From assembly GCA_963724665.1 (NCBI GenBank), contig CAVRVH010000007.1, positions 434,001 through 498,000 of the forward strand: a stretch of DNA of 64,000 nucleotides, given 5' to 3'. Both the position numbers and the translations under genes were made by a program. This DNA is from DASUPK01 sp963724665 (GTDB lineage: Bacteria; Actinomycetota; Thermoleophilia; Solirubrobacterales; 70-9). The notes beneath the pieces are model-generated. The model was not told the DNA's origin. It saw only the letters and a program-made list of their open reading frames with translations, and did not search any database. Shown here in pieces: positions 17,356 through 25,450 of this stretch; position 1 is the stretch's first letter; each line of letters starts with the position of its first letter.

Positions 17356-18084
17356 CTAGCCGGGAACGAGCTGCTGACCACCATCGATGTCGTAGGTCGC
17401 GCCCGTGATGGCCGTGTTGATCATCAGGTGGATCGCGAGCGCGGCGACATCCTCAGGTCCGACGACGCGCCCGATGGGGAGCGTCGAGCGCAGCTCCTCG
17501 CGGCGCTTGTCGAGATCATCGCCGAGCAGCCTCGCCGACAGTGGCGTGTCGACGAAGCCGGGCGCGATCAGATTGACCCGGACGGGCGCGAGATCGAGGG
17601 CGAGGCTGGCCGCGAGGGCGGGCATTGCGGCGGTGACCGCGTTGACGATCTCGTAGCCGGCGCCGATCCGACGGCCACCGGTGCCGCCCATGAGAAGCAG
17701 CCCGCCCCCGGGCCTGATCTTGCCGTCGACGTTCTTGGCCACCTCCAGCCCGAGCAGGAGATGCCCGGTGAGGGCATCGCGCGCCTCATCCGCGGTCATC
17801 TCCAGCGGCGGCGCGTAGCGGGGAGCGCCTGCGGTGACCAGCACGTGGTCGATCGGCTTCGGGAGATCGTCGAAGAACGACTGCAGCGCGTCGTAGTCGC
17901 CGGCGTCAAAGGCCGCAGTGCCCTCGGCCCCCACTTCGCCCGCAGCATGCTCCAGCCGCTCGGGATTACGGCCCGTCAGAACGACCTTGGCTCCCTCGGC
18001 CCGCGCTCTGCGGGCGGTTTCGAGGCCGATGCCGGCGCTGCCGCCGATCACGACGACGGTCTGGCCGGCAAGGTCCTCGGCCAT
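17356..18084 (-). CDS. SDR family oxidoreductase with altered active site
   Basis: A 242-residue short-chain dehydrogenase fold: the NAD(P) loop is VVVIGGSAGIGLETARRARA, HVLVTAGAPRYAPP stands in place of NNAG, and APGFVDTPLSARLLGDD follows. The expected YxxxK is replaced by YEIVN within GAGYEIVNAVTAAM, so the catalytic lysine is missing. It ends GATYDIDGGQQLVPG as in functional SDRs. The enzyme may be inactive or use different chemistry. It is cotranscribed with the VOC gene upstream. Confidence 0.85.
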   Translation of the reverse strand: MAEDLAGQTVVVIGGSAGIGLETARRARAEGAKVVLTGRNPERLEHAAGEVGAEGTAAFDAGDYDALQSFFDDLPKPIDHVLVTAGAPRYAPPLEMTADEARDALTGHLLLGLEVAKNVDGKIRPGGGLLLMGGTGGRRIGAGYEIVNAVTAAMPALAASLALDLAPVRVNLIAPGFVDTPLSARLLGDDLDKRREELRSTLPIGRVVGPEDVAALAIHLMINTAITGATYDIDGGQQLVPG

Positions 18085-18086
18085 AT

Positions 18087-18575
18087 CTACCGTCCCGGGA
18101 GGCGCTCCGTGATCTCCTGGAGCACCCAGCCATTCCCGTCCGGATCGCTGAACTCTGCATAGCTGTTGTAGGAGGTGCGGTCGGGATCGGGACCCGGAGC
18201 GGGACCGCCCTCTCCGAGGTGATAGATCTCTCCGACGTTGACACCGCGGCCGATCAGGTCATCGCGGGCGGCCTCGATGTCGTGGACGGCAATCTCCAGG
18301 CGCTCGAGGGAGCCGGGCTCGGTCTTGATGAAGCCCTTCCCGAGTGAGAACGAGCAACCGGAGCCCGTGGGTGTGAACTGGACGACCCTGACCCCTGGGG
18401 CGGGCTCGAAGTCGATGTCCAGGCGCCAACCGAGGCCCTCATAGAACGCCTTCGCCCGATCGACATCGGCGACCGGCAGGCCGATGACCTCGAGTCTGAA
18501 CTCGCCAGGCTTCGGTACGTCGCTCGCCTGAGTGGCTTCGCCGCTTGTCTCGGTGCTGCTCGTGTCAGTGCTCAT
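18087..18575 (-). CDS. VOC family (glyoxalase/bleomycin resistance-like) protein
   Basis: A 162-residue protein with a Thr/Ser-rich N-terminal extension followed by one VOC module: FRLEVIGLPVADVDRAKAFY, GLGWRLDIDF, RLEIAVHDIEAARDDLIGRG and YAEFSDPDGNGWVLQEI. The terminal Glu and the missing first His make the metal site uncertain. GGAGG lies 5 bases before the ATG at 18575. A two-base gap separates it from the SDR gene. Confidence 0.85.
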   Translation of the reverse strand: MSTDTSSTETSGEATQASDVPKPGEFRLEVIGLPVADVDRAKAFYEGLGWRLDIDFEPAPGVRVVQFTPTGSGCSFSLGKGFIKTEPGSLERLEIAVHDIEAARDDLIGRGVNVGEIYHLGEGGPAPGPDPDRTSYNSYAEFSDPDGNGWVLQEITERLPGR

Positions 18576-18622
18576 CTCGACCTCCATGTGTGGGATTGAT
18601 CATTTCTCAGCTCCTTGGTCCG

Positions 18623-19615
18623 CTAGCCGAATGTGAACACGTAGGCCTGTGCGCCCGGATCGAGGAACTTGATCTCGAAGGTGCGGTCTGCGACCGGGCC
18701 GCCCTGGCGGATCAGCTGGTAGAGCCTCGTGTCAGCGATCGTGCCGGTGCCCCGCTCATCGACGTCGATGCCCTGTGCACCATCGGGAGGCTCGCCGTCG
18801 AGCAGGACCGCAAAGCGCGCGGATGCTCCGTCCATCTGGGCGCCCAGCACGAGGTTCACGTCCCGGGCGTGGAAGCGACAAGTGATCTGGCCTCCGGGCT
18901 GATTGAGGGTCGCGATCTGCTCCCCCACCGTCCAATCGCCCGATAGGGACCATTGGTTCAGGCGGAGCTCAGGTGGGTCCACGTAGAGCCGGCTGCGGTC
19001 GCGGTCCACGCCACCGGGAGAGGCGAGTCCCGTGGATCGCTGGTAGCCGACGTAGGTCTCCGGGGACTGCAACGTGTCCCAATCCGCCGCGAGCTCGACC
19101 CCGCTGGGCTCGGGCGAGACCAGGCCCCCCTCGACCCCCTCGACTCCAGCCTCGGCGAGCAGCTGCTGAATGACTCGCTCCGACCGCTCGTAGTCCTCCT
19201 CCCCGAAATGGCGATGCCTGATTCGTCCCTGGGCGTCGACGAAGTAGAGCGCCGGCCAGGCCTGATTCGCGAAGGCCCGCCAGACGGCGAAATCGTTGTC
19301 GACGGCGATTGGGTATTCGACGCCCATCTCATCCAGGGCGGCCTGGATCTTCTCGACGTCGTGCTCGAAAGGGAATTCAGGCGAGTGCGCGCCGATCACG
19401 ACGAGCCCGGTGTCCCTGTACTTCTTCTCCCAGGCTCTGACATATGGGAGCGTGCGCAGCCAGTTGACACAGGAGAACGTGCAGAACTGGACGACGACCA
19501 CTTTCCCCCGGAGCCCGGCCGGTGAAAGGGGCTCGGAATTGAGCCAGGTGGTCGCGCCGTCCAGTTCCGCGAACTCGCCCTCGACGGGCAGCTGCGCTGG
19601 GGCCGCGCGCTCCAC
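18623..19615 (-). CDS. DipZ-like thioredoxin family protein
   Basis: A 330-residue protein with the C-terminal half of DipZ/CcdA-fused thioredoxins but no membrane part: LRGKVVVVQFCTFSCVNWLR then TLPYVRAWEKKY, FANQAWPALYFVDAQGRIRH, and a C-terminal beta domain (ETYVGYQRSTGLASPGGV; FEIKFLDPGAQAYVFTFG). Usual DipZ proteins have SCINC; here it is SCVNW, so the second cysteine is lost and an extra Cys lies three residues before. It sits two bases after the epoxide hydrolase stop and is probably cotranscribed with it. Confidence 0.85.
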   Translation of the reverse strand: MERAAPAQLPVEGEFAELDGATTWLNSEPLSPAGLRGKVVVVQFCTFSCVNWLRTLPYVRAWEKKYRDTGLVVIGAHSPEFPFEHDVEKIQAALDEMGVEYPIAVDNDFAVWRAFANQAWPALYFVDAQGRIRHRHFGEEDYERSERVIQQLLAEAGVEGVEGGLVSPEPSGVELAADWDTLQSPETYVGYQRSTGLASPGGVDRDRSRLYVDPPELRLNQWSLSGDWTVGEQIATLNQPGGQITCRFHARDVNLVLGAQMDGASARFAVLLDGEPPDGAQGIDVDERGTGTIADTRLYQLIRQGGPVADRTFEIKFLDPGAQAYVFTFG

Positions 19616-19617
19616 GG

Positions 19618-20820
19618 CTACCGCAGCGACCTGAAGGTCGCCCGGAGTTCCTCCGAGAGGATCTGCGGCTGCTCCCAGGCGGCGAAATGACCGCCCACAT
19701 CGACCCGGTTGTAGTGAACGAGCTTCGGATACGCCTTCTCCGCCCAGCTTTGCGGCGCCGGATAGAGCTCGTCAGGGAAGACGGTCACGCCGACGGGGAG
19801 CTCGACACCCTTGACGTCGAAGAAGCCCAGCTTGCTCTCCCAGTAGAGACGCGCCGAGGAGACCCCGCTGTTCGTCAGCCAGTAGTGAGTGGCGTTGTCG
19901 AGGACGTCGTCTCGCGACAGGCCACCCGGATTGCCGACGAAGGCCCGCGCGATCAGCTTGTAGCTGGCCTCGTCGTGATCGAGCATCCAGGCCGCCAGGC
20001 CGACCGGCGAGTCCACGATGCCGTAGAGGGTCTGCGGTCGGTTGCCCATCTCCGCCGCATAGGCGGTACCGGTCGCGAAGAAGTGGACCAGGATCTCATA
20101 CGCCTTCTTCTCGTCGGCCGAGAGGCCCTCCGGCACCGGTTCGCCGGCTTGAACTCCCTTCGAGATCTCGGGCGAAAGCGTCGCCGGCATATTGGTGTGG
20201 ATGCCCACCAATCCCGGGGGCTTCAGCAGGGCCAGCTGCTCGGTGACGGCGTTACCCCAGTCGCCGCCCTGCGCCACGTATTCCGTGTAGCCGAGGCGCT
20301 GCATCAGCACGGCCCATGCCTTTGCGATTCGGATGGGGTCCCAGCCGGTCTCGGTGGGCTTCCCCGAGAACCCGTGGCCCGGCAACGACGGGATCACCAG
20401 ATGGAAGGCGTCCCCTGCGCTCGAGCCATGCTCGGTCGGCTTGGTGAGCGGATCGATGATCTTCAGCTGCTCGACGGTCGAGCCCGGCCACCCGTGCGTC
20501 ACGATGAGCGGCAACGCGTCCTCGTTCTCGGAGCGAACGTGAATGAAGTGGATGTCGACCCCGTCGATCTCGGTGATGAAGTGCGGGAGGGCCGCAAAGC
20601 GCTCCTCGAACTTGCGCCAGTCGTAGTCCGCTGCCCAGTAGTCCGCCAGTGCCTGGATCGTCTCGAGCTGCACACCCTGCGAGGGATCCACCTCTCGGTC
20701 GGGCCACCTCGTCGCTTTGACGCGGCTGCGCAGGTCGTCGAGCTGCTCGTCAGGGACGTCGATCTTGAACTCGCGGATCTCCTCCGCAGTTGCTGACTCG
20801 GTCGACGCGGTGCCTTCCAT
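19618..20820 (-). CDS. Epoxide hydrolase family alpha/beta hydrolase
   Basis: A 400-residue protein with an EPHN domain at the N-terminus (FKIDVPDEQLDDLRSRVKAT, RWPDREVDPSQGVQLE) and an alpha/beta hydrolase domain. HGWPGSTVEQL is the oxyanion-hole region, the nucleophile Asp lies in VAQGGDWGNAVTEQLA, and the base His is in the C-terminal DVGGHFAAWEQP. It hydrolyses an epoxide to a diol. The ATG at 20820 is preceded by AAGGAG. Confidence 0.92.
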   Translation of the reverse strand: MEGTASTESATAEEIREFKIDVPDEQLDDLRSRVKATRWPDREVDPSQGVQLETIQALADYWAADYDWRKFEERFAALPHFITEIDGVDIHFIHVRSENEDALPLIVTHGWPGSTVEQLKIIDPLTKPTEHGSSAGDAFHLVIPSLPGHGFSGKPTETGWDPIRIAKAWAVLMQRLGYTEYVAQGGDWGNAVTEQLALLKPPGLVGIHTNMPATLSPEISKGVQAGEPVPEGLSADEKKAYEILVHFFATGTAYAAEMGNRPQTLYGIVDSPVGLAAWMLDHDEASYKLIARAFVGNPGGLSRDDVLDNATHYWLTNSGVSSARLYWESKLGFFDVKGVELPVGVTVFPDELYPAPQSWAEKAYPKLVHYNRVDVGGHFAAWEQPQILSEELRATFRSLR

Positions 20821-20999
20821 TTGGGCTCCTTAAGTCCGGGGCGCGTCCTGGTTGCTCTACCGGACGGAAACTGAGCGGGATGGCGGGTCGGCTTCGGCTC
20901 GTCAGCGAGTCCAGTGACCGTTCCGGCTTGACCTTATTGGAGGCTTTCCGACCGAGTCAAGGGGAATTCGCGCGGCGCGGCTGCGATGCTCCACCGGAG

Positions 21000-21977
21000 A
21001 TGACCGAGGCGATTCGGGATGCCGATGAAGCCGCCTTCGCCGAGCTGACCGAGCCGTATCGCGGCGAGCTTCACGCGCACTGCTACCGGATGCTGGGCTC
21101 GGTTCACGACGCGGACGATGCGCTCCAGGAGACGCTGCTCGGCGCCTGGAAGGGACGCTCCGGGTTCGAGGGACGCAGCTCGCTTCGCTCCTGGCTCTAC
21201 ACGATCGCCACCAATGCCTCGCTGCGCATCCTCAAGGGCCGCAAGGGGCGTGAAATGCCACGCACGACGGGCCGTGGCGACGACCCACGCGAGCCGCTCG
21301 CCGAGCCGCTGGCCGAGTCGGTTTGGATCGAGCCGTACCCCGACGAGCTGCTCCTGTACGAGCAGCGAGAGTCAGTCGAGCTCGCCTACATCGCGGCCCT
21401 CCAGCTCCTGCCTCCGAACCAGCGCGCCGTGCTGATCCTCCGGGAGGTGCTCGACTTCAGCGCCCAGGAGACCGCCGAGATGCTCGACACGTCGGTCGCC
21501 TCCGTGACGAGCGCCCTGCAGCGCGCCCGTGCCACGGTCGAGCGCGAACTCCCGGCGCGCTCGCAGCAAGAGACGCTGCGCGGGCTGGGCGAGGAACCCT
21601 CCCGCGAGCTCGTCGCCCGCTTCGTCGACGCTTGGAACCGCGCCGACATCCCGGGAATCGTCGCAATGCTCGCCGAGGACGCGAGCTTCTCGATGCCGCC
21701 GGTGCCGACCTGGTTCAGGGGCAGGGACAACATCGCGGCCTTCCTCAACAAGCAGTTCGACGAGGGTCGGGTCCTCAGCTCGCTGTGGCGATTTGAGGCG
21801 ACGACCGCCAGCGGACAAGCCGCGATGGTCGGCCACCGGCGGAATCCCGAAACGGGGCTGGACGAGCACTCCACCCTCACGCTGCTCACGTTCGACGGCG
21901 AGCTCATCTCGGCAGCCACCGCGTTCATGGGCCAGGGCGTGCCCCGGTCGGTGGAAATCCCGGGACCGACCGATTAG
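21000..21977 (+). CDS. ECF RNA polymerase sigma factor with SnoaL-like C-terminal domain
   Basis: A 325-residue ECF sigma factor of the SigJ/SigG-like group. Region 2 is EPYRGELHAHCYRMLGSVHD followed by DADDALQETLLGAWKG; region 4 is LPPNQRAVLILREVLDFSAQ and VASVTSALQRARATV. The C-terminal SnoaL/NTF2 fold begins ELVARFVDAWNRADIPGIVA. The C-terminal fold normally modulates activity by ligand or intramolecular contact. The ATG at 21000 matches family length. It lies immediately upstream of the RibD/DHFR-like gene. Confidence 0.9.
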   Translation: MTEAIRDADEAAFAELTEPYRGELHAHCYRMLGSVHDADDALQETLLGAWKGRSGFEGRSSLRSWLYTIATNASLRILKGRKGREMPRTTGRGDDPREPLAEPLAESVWIEPYPDELLLYEQRESVELAYIAALQLLPPNQRAVLILREVLDFSAQETAEMLDTSVASVTSALQRARATVERELPARSQQETLRGLGEEPSRELVARFVDAWNRADIPGIVAMLAEDASFSMPPVPTWFRGRDNIAAFLNKQFDEGRVLSSLWRFEATTASGQAAMVGHRRNPETGLDEHSTLTLLTFDGELISAATAFMGQGVPRSVEIPGPTD

Positions 21978-22031
21978 TTCTCGCCACTCGCTGTCTCTCC
22001 ATCAGTACATCCACCGAAAGGAGAGACCGAA

Positions 22032-22592
22032 ATGGGAAAGATCATCGTCAGCGAGAACGTCACACTCGACGGCGTCATCCAGGACCCGTCCGGCGACGAA
22101 GGCTTCAGGCATGGCGGCTGGGTCGGCCACGTCACGGACCGCGAAGCGGTTAGCAAGGTCGTGGTCGACGAGACGCTGGGCGCCGATGCGGAGTTGTACG
22201 GCCGGCGCACCTACGAGTTCTTGGCCTCGCGGTGGCCATCGCGATCTGGAGCGCTCGCGGACAAGCTGAACGCCATGCCCAAGTACGTCATCTCCTCGAC
22301 CCTGGACGATCCCGAGTGGAGCAACACGACGGTGCTGAATGGCGAGGTGGTGGAGGAAGTCTCGAAGCTCAAGCAGGAGGTTGACGGGGAGATCATCGTC
22401 CCCGCCAGCATCCAGCTCGTTCGGACCCTGCTCGAGCACGATCTCGTCGACGAGCTGCGGCTGCTGGTCTACCCGGTCGTGCTCGGTGACGGCGAGCGCC
22501 TCTTCGGCGAGACCAGCGACAAGAAGCCTGTGCGCCTCATCGACAGCAGGGCGGGTGACGGCGTCGCCTTCCTCACCTACGAGGTGGGCTAG
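22032..22592 (+). CDS. Dihydrofolate reductase family (RibD C-terminal-like) protein
   Basis: A 186-residue reductase-fold protein: KIIVSENVTLDGVIQDPSGD, ELYGRRTYEFLASRWPS, KYVISSTLDDPEWSNTTVL and LVDELRLLVYPVVLGDGERL match the RibD_C/YwjB family. GGAG precedes the ATG. It follows the ECF sigma gene by 54 bases. Such stand-alone proteins are NADPH-binding but of unknown substrate; this one is unlikely to be folate-essential. Confidence 0.9.
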   Translation: MGKIIVSENVTLDGVIQDPSGDEGFRHGGWVGHVTDREAVSKVVVDETLGADAELYGRRTYEFLASRWPSRSGALADKLNAMPKYVISSTLDDPEWSNTTVLNGEVVEEVSKLKQEVDGEIIVPASIQLVRTLLEHDLVDELRLLVYPVVLGDGERLFGETSDKKPVRLIDSRAGDGVAFLTYEVG

Positions 22593-22630
22593 GGATGCGA
22601 TGAACGGGTCTCGGTCGGCCGCCTCGCCGC

Positions 22631-24187
22631 TCAGCGAGCGAAGGCTCCGCGGACGCGGCGGCCGAACGCGGCCACGCGCGCGAGGTGCCCGCAATAGGGC
22701 GCACTCGGACAGCGGATGAACGACAACGCCATCACTTCGACGCGTCCGTCCGCGGCCTCGCGACGGCGGCCCGGTATCAGCACCAATGCCAGGACAGCGC
22801 CGATGGCGCAGAGGACGCCGGCGACGATGAACGCACCTTTGAACCCGTGGGTGAGAGCGACCGGGAGTGCCGAGCCACCGTGCAGCGCACTCGTCACGCG
22901 CCTGGTCGAAACCGAGGAGAGGATCGCCAGGCCCAGCGAGCCGCCGACTTGCTGAGTGGTGTTGAGCAGTCCCGAAGCCAGCCCGGAGTCACGGCTCTCA
23001 ACGCCGTTGGTGGCCGCGATCGTGACGGGGACGAATGACAGTCCCAGACCGGGACCCAGGACGAGCATCGCGGGTAGAACGTGGCTCGCATAGTCGCTGT
23101 GCCCGGTCACTCGGGTGAGGAGCGCGAAGCCGACCGTCGTCACGAGCAGTCCCGTGACGAGCACCGGCTTTGGAGTGAAACGGTCGACGAGGCGGGATGC
23201 CAGCGCCGAGGCGCCGATGAGGGTCAGGCTGAGGGGCAGGTAGGCGACGCCGGTCTTGAGCGCGCTGAAGCCGAGGACCTGCTGCAGGTAGAGCGTGCAG
23301 AAGAAGAACATCCCGAACAGGGCTGCCGCCACCAGGAGAAACGTCCCGTCGGAGGCGGCGAGACTGCGGTTGGAGAAGATCCGCAGCGGAACCAGGGGGT
23401 CCCGGTGGCGGCGTTCGATGAACACGAAGCCGACGAGCAGCGCGGCGGCGATGGCGAATCCCGCCAGCGTCCGCCCCGCGGTCCAACCCCAGCTGTCGGC
23501 CTTGATCAGCGTGAAGACGAGCGTGATCGTGCCGAGCGTGGCGGCAAGCGCCCCCTCGAGGTCGTATCCGCCCTTTGAGACCGCCTCGGAGCGGCTCTCC
23601 GGGACGAACCTTGGAGCCAGCGCCAGCACGACGGCGCCGATCGGCACATTGACGAAGAAAATCCAGCGCCAGCTCAGCAGCTGCACGATCACCCCGCCGA
23701 GCAGCAGGCCGATGGCGCCACCCGCGCCGGCTACCGCGCCCCAGACGGCGAGCGCGCGATTGCGGGACGGCCCTTCAGCGAACGTCGTGAGGATGATTGA
23801 CAGGGCCGCCGGCGAGACCATCGCGCCGCCGAGCCCCTGCAGGCCCCGGGCGACAAGGAGCGTGCCCTCCGACTGCGAGAGCCCACAGAGCAACGAGGCA
23901 CCGGAGAAGAGCGCAATTCCCGCCATCAAAACCCGCCGCCGTCCGAGGCGGTCGGCGGCGCGCCCTCCGAGCAACAGGAACCCGCCGAATATGAGCGTGT
24001 ACGCGTTCAGAACCCAGGAAAGGCTCTGTTCCGAGAAGCCGACGTCGACCTTGATGGTCGGCAGCGCGACGTTGACGATCGTTGCATCGAGGATGACCAT
24101 GAACTGCGCGATCACGACGACCGCCAGCACGGCGCCCTCGTTGATGCGGGAGGTTGGCCGGGCGATGGTGGAGGCGGGAGTGGACAT
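22631..24187 (-). CDS. MFS transporter, DHA2 (14-TM EmrB/QacA-type) drug:H+ antiporter
   Basis: A 518-residue exporter with 14 predicted membrane segments. Motif A is LLGGRAADRLGRRRVLMAGI, DATIVNVALPTIKVDVGFSE is typical of DHA2 helix 1, and WRWIFFVNVPIGAVVLALAP is the QacA-type signature. The ATG at 24187 has GAGG 7 bases upstream. The C-terminal tail (after ALVLIPGRRR) is long and polar and is probably native. No adjacent regulator gene is seen on the same strand. Confidence 0.92.
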   Translation of the reverse strand: MSTPASTIARPTSRINEGAVLAVVVIAQFMVILDATIVNVALPTIKVDVGFSEQSLSWVLNAYTLIFGGFLLLGGRAADRLGRRRVLMAGIALFSGASLLCGLSQSEGTLLVARGLQGLGGAMVSPAALSIILTTFAEGPSRNRALAVWGAVAGAGGAIGLLLGGVIVQLLSWRWIFFVNVPIGAVVLALAPRFVPESRSEAVSKGGYDLEGALAATLGTITLVFTLIKADSWGWTAGRTLAGFAIAAALLVGFVFIERRHRDPLVPLRIFSNRSLAASDGTFLLVAAALFGMFFFCTLYLQQVLGFSALKTGVAYLPLSLTLIGASALASRLVDRFTPKPVLVTGLLVTTVGFALLTRVTGHSDYASHVLPAMLVLGPGLGLSFVPVTIAATNGVESRDSGLASGLLNTTQQVGGSLGLAILSSVSTRRVTSALHGGSALPVALTHGFKGAFIVAGVLCAIGAVLALVLIPGRRREAADGRVEVMALSFIRCPSAPYCGHLARVAAFGRRVRGAFAR

Positions 24188-24253
24188 CTGGAACCTCGAT
24201 CTCACCGTACCGCCAGAGCGGTGGTCAGGCGTTCGTCGCTTGCTGCGTCTGCC

Positions 24254-24451
24254 TCACCGGGCACTCTCGGTGCGCGGCGCCACGATCGCCGGCGTGCCGG
24301 CGGCCTGTTCAGCTTCGGGTGCGACCCCCTCGTCCGGCGGCAACTCAAGCCGCCAGCCCGCCTCGGGCGGGTCGGCCAGGACGAGCACGCCGCGCGCGTG
24401 GCGGGGAAGCTCGTAGCGGCCGTTCGTGAGAGTCGCGTCAGTCGTATTCAT
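24254..24451 (-). CDS. Small protein of a duplicated unknown family, copy 1
   Basis: A 65-residue protein: MNTTDATLTNGRYELPRHAR followed by GVLVLADPPEAGWRLELPPD and an Ala/Pro-rich tail. The core TLTNGRYE...LVLADPPEAGWRLE is shared with a second small gene at 47638-47802. The two sit in unrelated contexts. The ATG at 24451 follows GAGGAA by one or two bases, a tight spacing. Amino-acid conservation between the two with different flanking DNA shows real coding. Function unknown. Confidence 0.6.
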   Translation of the reverse strand: MNTTDATLTNGRYELPRHARGVLVLADPPEAGWRLELPPDEGVAPEAEQAAGTPAIVAPRTESAR

Positions 24452-24600
24452 TTCCTCTGCACAAGGCTCGGCCAGCGAGCGCTGGAACGCATCGGTGACT
24501 TCGCCAGTAGTGGTCGCCGGTCCAATCAGAGGGCGGCGCGACTCGGCCACGAATACGGAGCGGCCGCCGGTGTTAGCCGACGGCCGCTCCTGCAGTGGAC

Positions 24601-24622
24601 ACGCCCCTAGAGGGAGGGGCGT
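24601..24622. terminator. Hairpin terminator
   Basis: An 8-bp perfect stem ACGCCCCT / AGGGGCGT with a 6-base loop lies between the small gene and the following minus-strand gene ending at 24682, consistent with termination after that gene. Confidence 0.65.
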
Positions 24623-24681
24623 ACGTCCGATCCAAGCCCCTGGTACCGAGGGTGCCAGGGTCGCTGAATCCGAACCTTTGG

Positions 24682-25284
24682 TCAGAACGCAACCAGCGAG
24701 AACGACTTGCCATCCACGAAGGCAGCGTCGCTGTTGTTCCAGACCTTGACCACGAATCCGTCGGCGGTCTTCGTCACCGCGGTGACCGCGTTGTCTCCGG
24801 CACTCGTGATGACCGCATTGGCGGCGTCATTGTCAGCAAACGTGACCAGGTATCGCCCGACGTCCGTCCTCTTGATCTGCACAGCGTCCTGAGCATTGCT
24901 GGCACAGTCGAAGCCGGGAACGACAGCGCTCCCCGCGTCCGCTGGGATGACATCGGTATCAACGACGAGTGATGCCTTGAGCCAGCCGGTCTGACACCCG
25001 CCCGGGGCCACGCCGCCGAGCTTCGCCGCGTTCGCTGCGTTCGCCGCGTTCGGCGCGACCGCGTCCGGCGCCAGCTTTGGCGTCGTTACGGCGCCATCGG
25101 CGATCTTGTCGGTGGTGACGGCGGCGTTCTTGATGTTCCTCGTCTTGACGCTGCTCTGCTTGAGCTTGCCCGCTGCGTAGCCGAAGCCGCCCATCGCGGC
25201 GAACAGGGCGACGAATGCGACGACCAGCGCCGGGGTGGGCCGAAGAGCACTCCGGCGACGGGATCTGTGGTTCCTGCTTCTCAT
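24682..25284 (-). CDS. Single-pass surface protein with degenerate beta-repeat stalk
   Basis: A 200-residue protein with a basic N-terminus (RSRNHRSRRRSALR), one membrane segment (ALVVAFVALFAAMGGFGYAA), then a repeated stalk (VKTRNIKNAAVTTDKIADGA; VTTPKLAPDAVAPNAANAAN) and a C-terminal beta-rich domain of about 95 residues. This architecture is common and multicopy in Thermoleophilia and resembles tail-fibre collagen-like repeats. It is probably exported and anchored by the N-terminal helix. Function unknown. Confidence 0.75.
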   Translation of the reverse strand: MRSRNHRSRRRSALRPTPALVVAFVALFAAMGGFGYAAGKLKQSSVKTRNIKNAAVTTDKIADGAVTTPKLAPDAVAPNAANAANAAKLGGVAPGGCQTGWLKASLVVDTDVIPADAGSAVVPGFDCASNAQDAVQIKRTDVGRYLVTFADNDAANAVITSAGDNAVTAVTKTADGFVVKVWNNSDAAFVDGKSFSLVAF

Positions 25285-25450
25285 TTCGAGCTCCTTGCGT
25301 TGAATTGGCGCGCCTCCTCCACCGGGCGGTGGGGGGCACGCCGATCAGGATCAACTCGAGGGCGCCGGAAGGCATCGGTGAAGTCGCCAGTCGTGATCGC
25401 CGGTTTGTTCTGTCACCGTCACCCCGGCCCTACGGGCGGGGCCGACAGCG

